This document shows, piece after piece, positions 36,279 through 45,813 of a DNA stretch of 64,000 nt. The stretch's first letter is position 1, and each line of letters starts with the position of its first letter. The notes beneath the pieces are model-generated. The model saw only the letters and a program-made list of their open reading frames with translations. It was not told the DNA's origin and did no database searches. Source of the DNA: Pseudoalteromonas galatheae (lineage in GTDB: Bacteria; Pseudomonadota; Gammaproteobacteria; Enterobacterales; Alteromonadaceae); assembly GCF_005886105.2 (NCBI RefSeq), contig NZ_PNCO02000002.1, forward strand, positions 558,001 to 622,000, written 5' to 3'. A program made the position numbers and the translations under genes.

Positions 36279-36602
36279 TTGATAGGCCAATTTTTAGCGC
36301 CTAAGTGTATCTTTACACTAAAACAGGGTTATCGCGCACGACAACGCGCTGCAAATACAGCAGTAAGAAATTCTAGAATTGAGAATGTGAGTTTTACTAA
36401 GCCAGCAAGTGCTCGCAGTTTGTTAGGTTTGTCTGTCTTCGTTTTTGCAGTGTTTCACAGTAGGCAGTTATTGTTCGCTCTCAGCCCGCTGCGCCATGTG
36501 TTGTGGTTCAATAAACCGGACTCTGCTGCGTCAAATACGGCTGTCAAATTTGATCAATACCTAAAAATCAAATCTGACAGATTAACAGTAAGCCTTGTCT
36601 AA
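36279..36602 (+). CDS. Possible basic small protein or repeat-encoded ORF
   Basis: A 107-residue frame rich in Arg/Lys/Phe (KQGYRARQRAANTAVRNSR, FVFAVFHSRQLLFALSPL). No convincing ribosome site or family. Sequences of this kind appear to recur between genes in Pseudoalteromonas, so it may be a dispersed repeat rather than a gene; this is recollection, not a search result. Confidence 0.3.
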   Translation: MIGQFLAPKCIFTLKQGYRARQRAANTAVRNSRIENVSFTKPASARSLLGLSVFVFAVFHSRQLLFALSPLRHVLWFNKPDSAASNTAVKFDQYLKIKSDRLTVSLV

Positions 36603-36618
36603 ACTAGGCTTATATTTT
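36589..36618 (+). terminator. Terminator-like hairpin with T-run
   Basis: TAAGCCT and AGGCTTA pair across ten bases, followed by TATTTTTT. It lies between the IS region and ridA and points along the plus strand. Confidence 0.6.
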
Positions 36619-36623
36619 TTAGA

Positions 36624-36971
36624 CTAGACTTCTGCAGCGACCACCGAAATCTCAACAAGCAATGCATCACGAGCCATGCTAGCTTCTACACAAGCGCGAG
36701 CTGGCGCATAACCTTCAGGAACCCATGCATCCCACACTTCGTTCATTTCTGCAAAATACTTCATGTCTTTAATATAAATTGTCGCAGAAAGAATGTGTTT
36801 GCGGTCGCTGCCTGCTTGAATAAGTAGCTCATCAACTTTCTCAAGCATGGTTTCAGTTTGTTCTTTAATTCCTTGTTCTGCGTCCTTACACACTTGGCCA
36901 CATAAATAAATGGTACCATTGTGTTTTACAATTCGGCTCATTCGTTGTTTGGTGTCAATTCGTTCAATCAC
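36624..36971 (-). CDS. RidA/YjgF family protein
   Basis: Rid-superfamily protein of 115 residues. The archetype deaminates reactive enamines and imines formed by PLP enzymes. Seen are [11 protein letters not shown], the middle [21 protein letters not shown], and the conserved [20 protein letters not shown] whose Arg binds the substrate carboxylate in RidA. It belongs to the Rid branch with [15 protein letters not shown] rather than canonical RidA, so the substrate may differ. Alone on the minus strand. Confidence 0.9.
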   Translation of the reverse strand: MIERIDTKQRMSRIVKHNGTIYLCGQVCKDAEQGIKEQTETMLEKVDELLIQAGSDRKHILSATIYIKDMKYFAEMNEVWDAWVPEGYAPARACVEASMARDALLVEISVVAAEV

Positions 36972-37087
36972 TGTTTTTCCTTTCTAATCGTTACTGTAAT
37001 CGGCAAGTCTAGGCTGAAATGTTATCTTTTTTTAATAAGATGAGCCACTTGCTTGGTATTGGTTTTTATGAAAAACAACGACGGTTA

Positions 37088-37249
37088 ATACCAGTTGTAT
37101 TAAGTAAATGATCTATCTTGAAGCGGGGAAATAGCTTTAGTAGCAAGACAAAAATTTTGCTATTTAGTTGTTCTAAATGAGAAATTTTTAATGAAGCTAA
37201 TATGCTATTTCACCCCTCAAATTGATTAGAGAATTAATTCAATTGGTAT
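37088..37249. mobile_element. MITE-like element, family B copy 2 (no insert)
   Basis: A 162-bp element with termini ATACCAGTTGTATTAAGT and, in reverse, ATACCAATTGAATTAATT. It is the inverse of 13706-13915 and nearly identical outside the nested module that it lacks (empty site GTAGCAAGACAAAAATTTT). The rest of 36972-37311 holds only the promoter of ridA. Confidence 0.88.
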
Positions 37250-37311
37250 AAGTACTACCCATACAAACCAAGATACATGGGAGAATTTTGAATTAAAGCA
37301 ATTGTTATTAG

Positions 37312-38037
37312 CTAGAGCTCCAGTACCTTACGATAAGTTTCTGTTTTACTTACTTTCGCAAACGCAATACGTAATCGTTCGACAATGTCGGCTGGTAACT
37401 GGTTGTTCGTTGCAAGGTAACCTTTTACCGAGAGTGCTTCCACATCGTATAAAAAGGTAAAGTGGTCGGCAGGGAGGTTAAGCTCTATGGCCATGGTTTT
37501 GATATAACGTGGGTCATCAATCACTAAATCAACGCGATTTGCAACGAGTAACTCATATGACTTTTCGATGTCGCTGGTTTGAACAAAGTTAAACCCAAGT
37601 GTTTTAAGTGTGCCTTCGGCAATATCACCACGCTGAACTGCTATTTTGTATTGTTTGGCATCCTCAAGTGATTGAATTTTTATGTCCTCACGATAGCGGT
37701 TGGTCACAAACCCTAAATGAAACACAGCAACAGGACCAATCCAATGGAAGCTGTCTTCTCTCGCCGGGGTCTTTGCGATGCTATAAATCAAGGTATATTT
37801 GTCATGCTGTGCTAATTTAAAAGCTCTAGCCCAAGGGTAAATTGAAAACTGTCCCTCGAGTTCAGCCGCTTTTAAAATCGCTTTGACCAGATCGGTACTT
37901 GAGCCTGCAACTTGATGGTTTTCTATGGTTTGATTGGGTGGAGAAAGTTCCGTAACAACCTGTAATTTCGCCTGTAATGGCAACGGGCTAATCAGCAATA
38001 TAAACAGTAGTAGACGTCCAACAACAGCATTCGTCAT
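37312..38037 (-). CDS. Periplasmic solute-binding family 3 protein
   Basis: Secreted substrate-binding-like protein of 241 residues. The start at 38037 gives a signal peptide (GRLLLFILLISPLPLQA). The two-lobed SBP_bac_3 fold is seen in LQVVTELSPPNQT, STDLVKAILKAA, IYPWARAFKLAQ and KIAVQRGDIAEGTLK. No permease or ATPase genes are adjacent. Such orphan proteins in Alteromonadales may serve as sensors rather than transport parts. It follows a paralog directly, so the two form one transcription unit. Confidence 0.87.
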   Translation of the reverse strand: MTNAVVGRLLLFILLISPLPLQAKLQVVTELSPPNQTIENHQVAGSSTDLVKAILKAAELEGQFSIYPWARAFKLAQHDKYTLIYSIAKTPAREDSFHWIGPVAVFHLGFVTNRYREDIKIQSLEDAKQYKIAVQRGDIAEGTLKTLGFNFVQTSDIEKSYELLVANRVDLVIDDPRYIKTMAIELNLPADHFTFLYDVEALSVKGYLATNNQLPADIVERLRIAFAKVSKTETYRKVLEL

Positions 38038-38056
38038 TACTAAACAACTCCACACG

Positions 38057-38797
38057 TTAATGCGTTAATCTATATTTAGCATAGATGGATTTTATTTTTC
38101 CGTCATTAACCATTCGTCGCAAAGCGATATTTATTTCCGTTTGTAACTCAGTTAGATGAGGTTGCAAGCGCATATGTACGGGTAATCGGCTTATTTCATA
38201 GCAAGACTGAAATTTGCGATACTTTGGTTGTTGTGAAATATAGTAGTCTGCTGTCACCGAACCAATCATGATGTAATCTAAACGATCATGTTCAAGCTGT
38301 GCGAGCAGTTCTTTCTCCGATACATTTTCATAAACTACTATTTTGTCTTCGCCTAAGTGCGCTTCAAAATTATCGTAACGATATCCTCTTACTTTGCCGA
38401 CCAATGCGCCGTAAAACTGCTCAGGCTTATGCTTGCCCACACAGCGAGATTGATATCCAAGCAACACTTCTGTTGAGAAGGCATAGTCGATGCTGTAAAT
38501 CCCTGGGACGTCTGCTTCGGCCCGCCACGCTTTGTTGATCCCAGGTTCAATATCTATTTTTCCTTGGTCGAAATAGCGCTGTCCTCTGGCGACAGAGAGC
38601 GGCATAAACTCAAATTGGTGTGAAGTCAGTTTTGCCAATTCTTGAAAAATGTCGACAAAAATACCTTTGGGCTTTCCCTGCTCTTCAAAATAGTAAGGAG
38701 GGTTAGCACCGTGATAGACCAATACGGTATAGGTGTTCGCCTGCGCTAAACCGCTTATTAGCAACAGAGTAAGCATTACTATTTGAAAACACCGCAT
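38057..38797 (-). CDS. Periplasmic solute-binding family 3 protein
   Basis: Second SBP_bac_3-type protein, 246 residues with signal peptide (FQIVMLTLLLISGLAQA). Seen are YTVLVYHGANPPYYFEEQGK, KGIFVDIFQELAKLTSHQF and GKVRGYRYDN. The C-terminus INIALRRMVNDGKIKSIYAKY is the usual lobe-1 closing helix. It overlaps the start region of the downstream paralog, so they are cotranscribed. The ligand is likely an amino acid or small polar molecule, but none can be named. Confidence 0.87.
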   Translation of the reverse strand: MRCFQIVMLTLLLISGLAQANTYTVLVYHGANPPYYFEEQGKPKGIFVDIFQELAKLTSHQFEFMPLSVARGQRYFDQGKIDIEPGINKAWRAEADVPGIYSIDYAFSTEVLLGYQSRCVGKHKPEQFYGALVGKVRGYRYDNFEAHLGEDKIVVYENVSEKELLAQLEHDRLDYIMIGSVTADYYISQQPKYRKFQSCYEISRLPVHMRLQPHLTELQTEINIALRRMVNDGKIKSIYAKYRLTH

Positions 38798-38948
38798 CGC
38801 AATCTTCAGGCTAAAGTAAAGGTATCTTCATAATATGCATGATTTTTAAGCGATGCAATTAATCCTTTCCTGATACCGTAACGAGACAAATACATGAGGC
38901 TGATTATTTGCCACAAGCTATAAATATGGTGAATACTGCTTATATTGA

Positions 38949-38964
38949 AAATTGTCGACAATTT
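38949..38964. promoter_or_regulatory. Perfect palindrome, candidate GntR (PrpR) operator 1
   Basis: AAATTGTCGACAATTT is a perfect 16-bp palindrome 77 bp before the GntR gene. A related ATTGTCTACAAC lies at 39004-39015, and ATTGTCGACAAA at 39157-39168 within the gene. The recurrence of TTGT-N2-ACAA fits a FadR-type GntR repressor controlling its own operon. Confidence 0.7.
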
Positions 38965-38972
38965 GCGGTCTG

Positions 38973-38998
38973 GCTGGTTGACGTGCGCGTCAACCAGC
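38973..38998. other. Perfect 11-bp inverted repeat in the prp leader
   Basis: GCTGGTTGACG and CGTCAACCAGC flank TGCG, making a strong hairpin between the two operator-like sites. It could be a leader stem or part of the operator; there is no T-run. Confidence 0.7.
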
Positions 38999-39003
38999 AC
39001 TAT

Positions 39004-39015
39004 ATTGTCTACAAC
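39004..39015. promoter_or_regulatory. Candidate GntR (PrpR) operator 2
   Basis: ATTGTCTACAAC, one step from the perfect palindrome at 38949, lies 26 bp before the GntR start codon, where it would block transcription of the operon. Confidence 0.6.
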
Positions 39016-39040
39016 TTAAATTACTAAGACTGGCTAACTA

Positions 39041-39718
39041 ATGATGAGCTTTTTTGACGAGCAAGCGGTTACTTCTTCTGATAAAGCATTCTTTCGTATG
39101 CGTAAGGAAATTGTAGAAGGGGAAATAGCGGCAGGTTCTAAGCTCAGCGAAATGGAATTGTCGACAAAGTATGAGGTCAGCAGAGCGGTTGTTCGCGAGG
39201 CAATTAATCGCTTGGAGTCATGTCACTTAGTTGAACGTAAAGCCAATGTAGGGGCGCGGGTTGTTACTCTCACACCGGAAGGGTTAATGGAGCTTTATCA
39301 GATCCGTGAAGCACTAGAAGGGATGGCGGCAAGGCTTGCAGCACAAAACATGACTGACAGTGAAATTCAAGACTTAGAAGGTTTGTTGTCGAGTCAATTC
39401 GACGAAGTCAAAAATCAACATTCTTATTATCAAGAAGCGGGTGATCTCGATTTTCATTACCGCATTATTCTTGGCAGTAAAAATGCGAGCCTTATCTCAA
39501 TGCTAGTCAATGGACTGTACCACTTGGTACGTATGTATCGCGTGCAGTTAGGGATGGCTGGCCCCCGTGTCACTACGGCATTTGACGAGCATAAACATAT
39601 CGTCCGTGCGATCAGTAATCGCGACCCAGAACTGGCAGAAATACTGATGCGTCGACATATTCAATATTCTAAAAATAATATCGCAACCAAGTTAGCAAGC
39701 AATCAATCACACTTTTAA
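39041..39718 (+). CDS. GntR/FadR-family regulator of the 2-methylcitrate operon
   Basis: Transcription factor of 225 residues. The N-terminal winged helix ([37 protein letters not shown]) is followed by an FCD ligand domain ([42 protein letters not shown]) with the His/Asp residues that usually hold a metal. It is the first gene of the prp operon, 14 bp before prpB, and TTGT-N2-ACAA palindromes lie in front of and inside it. It probably senses a 2-methylcitrate-cycle intermediate. Many Alteromonadales use a GntR here instead of the sigma-54 activator PrpR of enterobacteria. Confidence 0.92.
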   Translation: MMSFFDEQAVTSSDKAFFRMRKEIVEGEIAAGSKLSEMELSTKYEVSRAVVREAINRLESCHLVERKANVGARVVTLTPEGLMELYQIREALEGMAARLAAQNMTDSEIQDLEGLLSSQFDEVKNQHSYYQEAGDLDFHYRIILGSKNASLISMLVNGLYHLVRMYRVQLGMAGPRVTTAFDEHKHIVRAISNRDPELAEILMRRHIQYSKNNIATKLASNQSHF

Positions 39719-39732
39719 GAGAGAGCATCATC

Positions 39733-40611
39733 ATGAGCGCAGGAAAAAAATTTCGTGAAGCATTAAAAGCCAATAAACCGCTTCAAATCGTAGGCACTAT
39801 CAACGCATACAGCGCGATGATGGCAAAGAAAATCGGCCATCAAGCTATCTATCTTTCTGGTGGTGGCGTTGCTAATGCATCTTATGGTTTACCTGACTTA
39901 GGAATGACATCTCTAAATGATGTAATTGCAGATGTAAGTCGCATTACCTCGGCTTGTGATCTACCTTTAATGGTCGACATTGATACTGGATGGGGCGGCG
40001 CATTTAACATTGCAAAAACCATCCGAGATATGGAAAAAGCAGGTGCAGCTGCGGTACATATGGAAGATCAAGTAGCGCAAAAGCGTTGTGGTCACCGTCC
40101 AAATAAAGAAATCGTGTCAATAGAAGAAATGGTTGACCGTATTAAAGCAGCAATCGATGCGCGCACCGACCCTGACTTTTTCATTATGGCAAGAACAGAT
40201 TCGTTCGCACAAGAAGGACTAGAAGCGGCGATTGAGCGTGCGAAAGCCTATGTTGCGGCGGGCGCTGATGGAATTTTTGCAGAAGCGGTACAAACTGAAG
40301 AACACTATCGTGCATTTAGCGAAGCACTTGATGTGCCCATCCTCGCGAATATCACTGAGTTTGGTAAAACAGAACTTTGGAACAAAGCTGAGCTGGGTGA
40401 GTGGGGCGTAGACATGGTGCTTTACCCATTGAGTGCTTTCAGAGCGATGAACAAAGCGGCGGAGCTGGTATATCAATCTATCTTAGAAAACGGTGATCAG
40501 AAAGCGGTACTCGATACCATGCAAACTCGTATGGATTTGTATGATTACCTTGGCTATCACGATTATGAGCAAAAGCTCGATGCATTATTCGCCGAAGGTA
40601 AAAATAAGTAA
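39733..40611 (+). CDS. prpB: 2-Methylisocitrate lyase
   Basis: Cleaves 2-methylisocitrate to pyruvate and succinate, the last step of the 2-methylcitrate cycle for propionyl-CoA. 292 residues, normal length. Family motifs are the N-terminal [34 protein letters not shown], the Mg-binding [10 protein letters not shown] and the active-site loop [10 protein letters not shown] with its Cys. It lies 14 bp after the GntR gene and precedes prpC. Confidence 0.98.
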   Translation: MSAGKKFREALKANKPLQIVGTINAYSAMMAKKIGHQAIYLSGGGVANASYGLPDLGMTSLNDVIADVSRITSACDLPLMVDIDTGWGGAFNIAKTIRDMEKAGAAAVHMEDQVAQKRCGHRPNKEIVSIEEMVDRIKAAIDARTDPDFFIMARTDSFAQEGLEAAIERAKAYVAAGADGIFAEAVQTEEHYRAFSEALDVPILANITEFGKTELWNKAELGEWGVDMVLYPLSAFRAMNKAAELVYQSILENGDQKAVLDTMQTRMDLYDYLGYHDYEQKLDALFAEGKNK

Positions 40612-40689
40612 AAAATTAAAGCTGTTGAGGGTTGCTCAGCAGCACAAAATATCAATACCCAGCAGGTAAAAAATTCAGGAGACAATAAT

Positions 40690-41811
40690 ATGGCTAAAGT
40701 ACTAAGTGGCGCGGGCCTTCGTGGTCAAGTGGCAGGAAAAACAGCACTCTCAACGGTAGGTAAGTCGGGCTCAGGTTTGACTTATCGCGGCTACGATGTA
40801 AAGGATCTAGCTGAAAATTGTCAGTTTGAAGAGGTGGCTCACCTTATCCTTAAAGGTAACTTACCAAATCAAGCTGAACTAGACGCTTATAAAAGCGAGC
40901 TAAAAGCAATGCGCGGTTTACCTCAGGCGTTAAAAGAAGTATTAGAACGTATTCCTGCTGATGCACACCCAATGGACGTATTACGTACGGGTTGTTCAAT
41001 GCTTGGCAACCTTGAAGGTGAAGCAAGCTTTGATGAACAAGGTAAAGTAACCGATCGTATGTTAGCAAGCTTTCCAAGCATTATTTGTTATTGGTATCGC
41101 TTTAGCCATGATGGCGTTCGTATTGATGTGGAGACGGATGACGATTCAATCGGTGCACATTTCTTACACTTATTGCATGGTGAAAAACCAAGTGAGCTAC
41201 ATGAGCGTGTGATGCACGTATCACTTATCCTTTATGCAGAGCATGAGTTTAACGCATCAACCTTTACAGCGCGTGTTTGTGCGTCAACGCTTTCTGATAT
41301 GCATTCTTGTATTACTGGTGCGATTGGTTCTCTACGTGGCCCACTTCATGGTGGTGCAAACGAAGCAGCAATGGAAATGATTGAGCGCTTTGAATCTGCG
41401 GATCACGCAGAGCAAGAAATGATGGGCATGCTTGAGCGTAAAGAAAAGATCATGGGCTTTGGTCACGCTATCTATTCAGAGTCGGACCCTCGTAACGAAA
41501 TCATCAAACGTTGGTCTGAGAAGCTAGCAGCAGATGTGGGTGACACAGTACTTTACCCTGTATCTGTACGCTGTGAAGAAGTTATGTGGCGCGAGAAAAA
41601 ACTATTCTGTAATGCCGATTTCTTCCATGCATCAGCTTATAACTTCATGAAGATCCCGACTAAATTGTTCACACCAATCTTCGTTATGTCACGCTTAACA
41701 GGTTGGGCTGCACACGTTATGGAGCAGCGCGCAGATAACCGTATCATTCGTCCATCGGCGGAATACACCGGCGAGGAGCTACGCCCAGTTCCTGCCATTT
41801 CTGAGCGTTAA
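40690..41811 (+). CDS. prpC: 2-Methylcitrate synthase
   Basis: Condenses propionyl-CoA with oxaloacetate to 2-methylcitrate. 373 residues, matching short type-II-like citrate synthases. Catalytic blocks are present: LRGPLHGGANEAAM (His), GFGHAIYSESDPRNEIIK (His) and HASAYNFMKIP in place of the usual D-F/Y-x-S-G loop. It is 78 bp after prpB and 74 bp before acnD; the gap before acnD contains the hairpin GGCGG/CCGCC (41836-41854). Confidence 0.97.
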   Translation: MAKVLSGAGLRGQVAGKTALSTVGKSGSGLTYRGYDVKDLAENCQFEEVAHLILKGNLPNQAELDAYKSELKAMRGLPQALKEVLERIPADAHPMDVLRTGCSMLGNLEGEASFDEQGKVTDRMLASFPSIICYWYRFSHDGVRIDVETDDDSIGAHFLHLLHGEKPSELHERVMHVSLILYAEHEFNASTFTARVCASTLSDMHSCITGAIGSLRGPLHGGANEAAMEMIERFESADHAEQEMMGMLERKEKIMGFGHAIYSESDPRNEIIKRWSEKLAADVGDTVLYPVSVRCEEVMWREKKLFCNADFFHASAYNFMKIPTKLFTPIFVMSRLTGWAAHVMEQRADNRIIRPSAEYTGEELRPVPAISER

Positions 41812-41885
41812 TCGAACACTGTTCGAATCTATTCTGGCGGTCGCCATGGCCGCCTGTTCTCCGTCACCGATTGTTGGAAGTTGTT

Positions 41886-44480
41886 ATGAATACTCAATTC
41901 CGTAAACGTTTACCTGATTCTGAGCTTTACTATTACGATACAAAAGAAGCGGTAGAAGCTATCAAACCTGGTAGCTACGAGACTTTACCTTATACCTCAC
42001 GCGTCCTTGCTGAAAACTTAGTACGCCGCGCTGAGCCTGAAAAACTCAATGATTACCTTGAACAGATCATCGAGCGTCGTCGCGATTTGGACTTCCCGTG
42101 GTTTCCTGCTCGCGTGGTTTGCCATGATATTTTGGGTCAAACTGCGCTAGTCGACCTTGCGGGTTTACGTGATGCTATCGCTGAAAAAGGTGGCGATCCG
42201 GCTAAAGTCAATCCAGTCGTACCGACTCAACTGATTGTCGATCACAGCTTGGCTGTAGAGCACGCCGGTTATGAAGAAGATGCATTTGAGAAAAACCGCG
42301 CGATTGAAGACCGTCGAAATGACGACCGTTTTCACTTTATCAACTGGACCAAAACGGCATTTAAAAACGTTGATGTGATCCCGCCAGGCAACGGCATTTT
42401 GCACCAAATCAATTTGGAAAAAATGTCGCCAGTTATTCAAGCGCGCGACGGTGTTGCCTTCCCAGATACGCTTGTTGGCACCGACAGCCACACGCCACAC
42501 GTAGATGCACTTGGCGTTATTGCCGTTGGTGTGGGTGGCCTTGAAGCAGAAAGCGTAATGCTTGGCCGTGCGTCTTACATGCGACTACCGGATATTGTTG
42601 GGGTTGAAATCATTGGCAAACGCCAACCAGGGATCACCGCAACAGATATCGTACTGGCGATCACTGAGTTTTTACGTAAAGAGCGCGTCGTTTCTAGCTA
42701 CTTAGAATTCTTTGGTGAAGGTACGCAAGACCTAAATTTAGGTGACCGTGCGACAATTTCAAACATGACACCAGAGTATGGCGCAACCGCGGCCATGTTC
42801 TACATCGATGAGCAAACCATTGATTATTTGAAGCTCACAGGCCGTGATGACGAGCAAATAAAGCTGGTGGAGAAATACGCTAAGCTGACAGGACTTTGGG
42901 CTGATTCTTTACAAAACGTACAGTACGAGCGTGTACTTAAGTTCGATTTGTCGACGGTGACGCGTAATATTGCAGGCCCTTCAAATCCGCATCGCCGCGT
43001 TGCAACTAACGATCTTGCCAATCAAGGTATCGTCAAAGAGATTGAAGCGCCACAAGATGGTTTGATGCCAGATGGTGCGGTGATCATCGCTGCTATCACC
43101 AGCTGTACGAATACCAGTAATCCACGCAATGTAGTTGCCGCAGGCTTACTGGCACGTAATGCCAATAAATTAGGACTTGCCCGCAAACCTTGGGTGAAAA
43201 CGTCTTTTGCACCGGGGTCAAAAGCAGTACGTTCTTATATGGAAGAGGCAAAGCTCCTACCTGAACTTGAGCAGCTCGGTTTTGGTGTCGTTGCTTTTGC
43301 TTGTACGACTTGTAATGGCATGAGTGGCGCACTTGATCCGAAAATTCAACAAGAAGTGATTGACCGCGATTTATACTCAACGGCAGTGTTATCGGGTAAC
43401 CGTAATTTTGACGGTCGAATTCACCCTTATGCAAAACAAGCCTTTTTAGCGTCACCGCCACTAGTTGTAGCTTATGCAATTGCAGGCACCGTGCGTTTTG
43501 ATATTGAAAATGGTGTACTTGGTCGCGACCAAGAAGGTAATCCGGTCACACTTAAAGATATCTGGCCAAGCGATGAAGAAATCGATGCGGTGATCAAAGA
43601 GAGCGTAAAACCAGAGCAGTTCCGCGCCGTTTATGAGCCAATGTTTGACCTCACGGTAGACTATGGTGAAGACAACGACCCACTTTATCAGTGGCGTCCA
43701 ACGAGTACTTATATTCGTCGCCCTCCATATTGGGAAGGGGCACTCGCGAGCGAGCGTACCATGAAAGGCATGCGTCCATTAGCGATTTTAGGCGACAACA
43801 TCACGACGGATCATTTATCGCCATCGAATGCGATTTTGGCAAGTAGTGCGGCGGGTGAATATCTGGCCAAGATGGGTTTACCAGAGGAAGATTTCAACTC
43901 ATACGCCACACACCGAGGTGATCACTTAACGGCGCAGCGTGCGACATTTGCTAACCCTAAACTGTTAAACGAAATGGTGGTGGAAAACGGTGAAGTGGTA
44001 CAAGGGTCACTGGCGCGTGTTGAGCCTGAAGGCAAAGTCACCAGAATGTGGGAAGCCATCGAAACCTACATGGAGCGTAAGCAACCGCTGATCATCGTTG
44101 CTGGCGCAGATTACGGTCAAGGTTCGTCTCGTGACTGGGCTGCAAAAGGTGTGCGTTTGGCTGGAGTTGAAGTTATCGCAGCAGAAGGCTTTGAGCGTAT
44201 TCACCGCACTAACTTAATCGGTATGGGTGTACTACCGCTTGAGTTTAAAGCGGGCACTACCCGTAAAACGCTTGAACTCGATGGTACAGAAACCTATGAT
44301 GTTGAGGGTGAACCAGCACCAGGTGCTACTTTAACTCTTGTGATTAATCGTCAAAGTGGTGAGCGTGTAGAGGTGCCTGTGACTTGTCGATTAGATACCT
44401 TTGAAGAAGTATCTATTTACTCTGCAGGTGGCGTGTTACAACGCTTTGCTCAAGACTTCCTCGAAGCGGAAGGCGTATAA
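41886..44480 (+). CDS. acnD: Fe/S-dependent 2-methylisocitrate dehydratase
   Basis: Aconitase-superfamily enzyme of 864 residues that dehydrates 2-methylcitrate to 2-methylaconitate, working with PrpF in place of PrpD. The start at 41886 (MNTQFRKRLPDSELYYYDT) has GGAAG five bases upstream. [4Fe-4S] cysteines are seen in ITSCTNTSNPRNVV and ACTTCNGMSG. GTDSHTPHVDALGV and the C-terminal swivel domain block GADYGQGSSRDWAAKG are intact. The next gene, prpF, starts 2 bp after the stop, so translation is probably coupled. Confidence 0.98.
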   Translation: MNTQFRKRLPDSELYYYDTKEAVEAIKPGSYETLPYTSRVLAENLVRRAEPEKLNDYLEQIIERRRDLDFPWFPARVVCHDILGQTALVDLAGLRDAIAEKGGDPAKVNPVVPTQLIVDHSLAVEHAGYEEDAFEKNRAIEDRRNDDRFHFINWTKTAFKNVDVIPPGNGILHQINLEKMSPVIQARDGVAFPDTLVGTDSHTPHVDALGVIAVGVGGLEAESVMLGRASYMRLPDIVGVEIIGKRQPGITATDIVLAITEFLRKERVVSSYLEFFGEGTQDLNLGDRATISNMTPEYGATAAMFYIDEQTIDYLKLTGRDDEQIKLVEKYAKLTGLWADSLQNVQYERVLKFDLSTVTRNIAGPSNPHRRVATNDLANQGIVKEIEAPQDGLMPDGAVIIAAITSCTNTSNPRNVVAAGLLARNANKLGLARKPWVKTSFAPGSKAVRSYMEEAKLLPELEQLGFGVVAFACTTCNGMSGALDPKIQQEVIDRDLYSTAVLSGNRNFDGRIHPYAKQAFLASPPLVVAYAIAGTVRFDIENGVLGRDQEGNPVTLKDIWPSDEEIDAVIKESVKPEQFRAVYEPMFDLTVDYGEDNDPLYQWRPTSTYIRRPPYWEGALASERTMKGMRPLAILGDNITTDHLSPSNAILASSAAGEYLAKMGLPEEDFNSYATHRGDHLTAQRATFANPKLLNEMVVENGEVVQGSLARVEPEGKVTRMWEAIETYMERKQPLIIVAGADYGQGSSRDWAAKGVRLAGVEVIAAEGFERIHRTNLIGMGVLPLEFKAGTTRKTLELDGTETYDVEGEPAPGATLTLVINRQSGERVEVPVTCRLDTFEEVSIYSAGGVLQRFAQDFLEAEGV

Positions 44481-44482
44481 CC

Positions 44483-45658
44483 ATGAATCAATTTAAGCCA
44501 CAAATTAAAATTCCCGCCACTTATATGCGTGGCGGCACCTCTAAAGGGGTGTTCTTTAATTTAACCGATTTACCCGAGTACGCGCAGCAACCGGGTGAAG
44601 CGCGAGATAACTTGCTGTTACGTGTGATTGGCAGCCCAGATCCTTATGGTAAACATACCGATGGCATGGGCGGTGCAACTTCCAGTACCAGCAAAACCGT
44701 GATTTTAAGTAAAAGCGACAAAGCCGACCATGACGTGAATTATCTTTTTGGTCAGGTTTCTATCGACAAACCATTTATTGATTGGAGCGGAAACTGTGGC
44801 AATTTAACGGCTGCGGTGGGGTCATTTGCAATCAGCAACGGCTTAGTCGACGCGAATAAAGTGCCAGAGAACGGTGTTGCTGTCGTTAAAATCTGGCAGG
44901 CGAATATTAGCAAAACCATAGTGGCGCATGTTCCTATCAGCAATGGAGAAGTGCAAGAGACGGGCGACTTTGAACTGGATGGCGTAACTTTCCCAGCAGC
45001 AGAAGTGGTGGTTGAGTTTATGGATCCAAGCGACCCAGACGTTGATATGTTTCCGTCGGGCAACCTCGTCGATACGTTAACTGTGCCTGATGAAGGCACT
45101 TTTGAAGTGACCATGATAAGTGCCGGGATCCCAACGCTTTTCTTCCGTGCTTCCGATTTAGGTTATGAAGGTACAGAGTTACAAGAAGCGATTAATGGAG
45201 ACTCCGCTGCACTAGAGCGATTTGAAAAGATCCGTGCTTATGGCGCAGTTAAAATGGGTTTAATAGGTCATATTGACGAAGCGAAAGTTCGCCAACATAC
45301 CCCAAAGATTGCTTTTGTTGCACCAGCTAAATCTTATGCAGCATCGAGCGGTAAAGCGGTGGAAGCCAATACCATCGACTTAAACGTTCGTGCCTTATCT
45401 ATGGGTAAACTGCACCATGCGATGATGGGCACAGCCGCTGTGGCGATAGCAACCGCGGCGGCAATTCCTGGCACCCTAGTTAACGAAGCCGCTGGTGGCG
45501 GTGATCTTAACTCCGTAACCTTTGGACATCCGTCAGGCACCTTAAAGGTTGGCGCGCAAGCACTAAAAGAGTCTGGCCGTTGGCAAGCTAAAAAAGCCGT
45601 TATGAGCCGCAGCGCTCGCGTGCTAATGGAAGGCTTTGTTCGCGTCCCAGAGGCGTAA
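44483..45658 (+). CDS. prpF: 2-Methylaconitate cis-trans isomerase
   Basis: Isomerises the AcnD product so that it can enter the later steps of the cycle. 391 residues with the PrpF/DUF453 diaminopimelate-epimerase-like fold. Signatures are ATYMRGGTSKGVFF, DPYGKHTDGMGGATSSTSKT, DWSGNCGNLTAAVG (catalytic region), AAGGGDLNSVTFGHPSGTL and the closing MSRSARVLMEGFVRVP. It is the last gene of the operon and is followed by a hairpin. Confidence 0.98.
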   Translation: MNQFKPQIKIPATYMRGGTSKGVFFNLTDLPEYAQQPGEARDNLLLRVIGSPDPYGKHTDGMGGATSSTSKTVILSKSDKADHDVNYLFGQVSIDKPFIDWSGNCGNLTAAVGSFAISNGLVDANKVPENGVAVVKIWQANISKTIVAHVPISNGEVQETGDFELDGVTFPAAEVVVEFMDPSDPDVDMFPSGNLVDTLTVPDEGTFEVTMISAGIPTLFFRASDLGYEGTELQEAINGDSAALERFEKIRAYGAVKMGLIGHIDEAKVRQHTPKIAFVAPAKSYAASSGKAVEANTIDLNVRALSMGKLHHAMMGTAAVAIATAAAIPGTLVNEAAGGGDLNSVTFGHPSGTLKVGAQALKESGRWQAKKAVMSRSARVLMEGFVRVPEA

Positions 45659-45672
45659 CGCCCACTAAATTA

Positions 45673-45695
45673 AAGGCTCTGTTCCCAAGAGCCTT
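45673..45695 (+). terminator. Terminator hairpin of the prp operon
   Basis: AAGGCTCT and AGAGCCTT pair across GTTCCCA, 14 bp after the prpF stop. Only two T residues follow directly, so strength is moderate. Confidence 0.7.
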
Positions 45696-45813
45696 ATTCT
45701 CAATATAAGAAAACTCCCGAGTTATTGCTTGGTCGTGAAGGTGTGCCAGTCGCCTGGCTACGTCTGTGGTATCTATCAAGCGAACTCGTAATATAAAAAA
45801 TCATAAGGATAAG

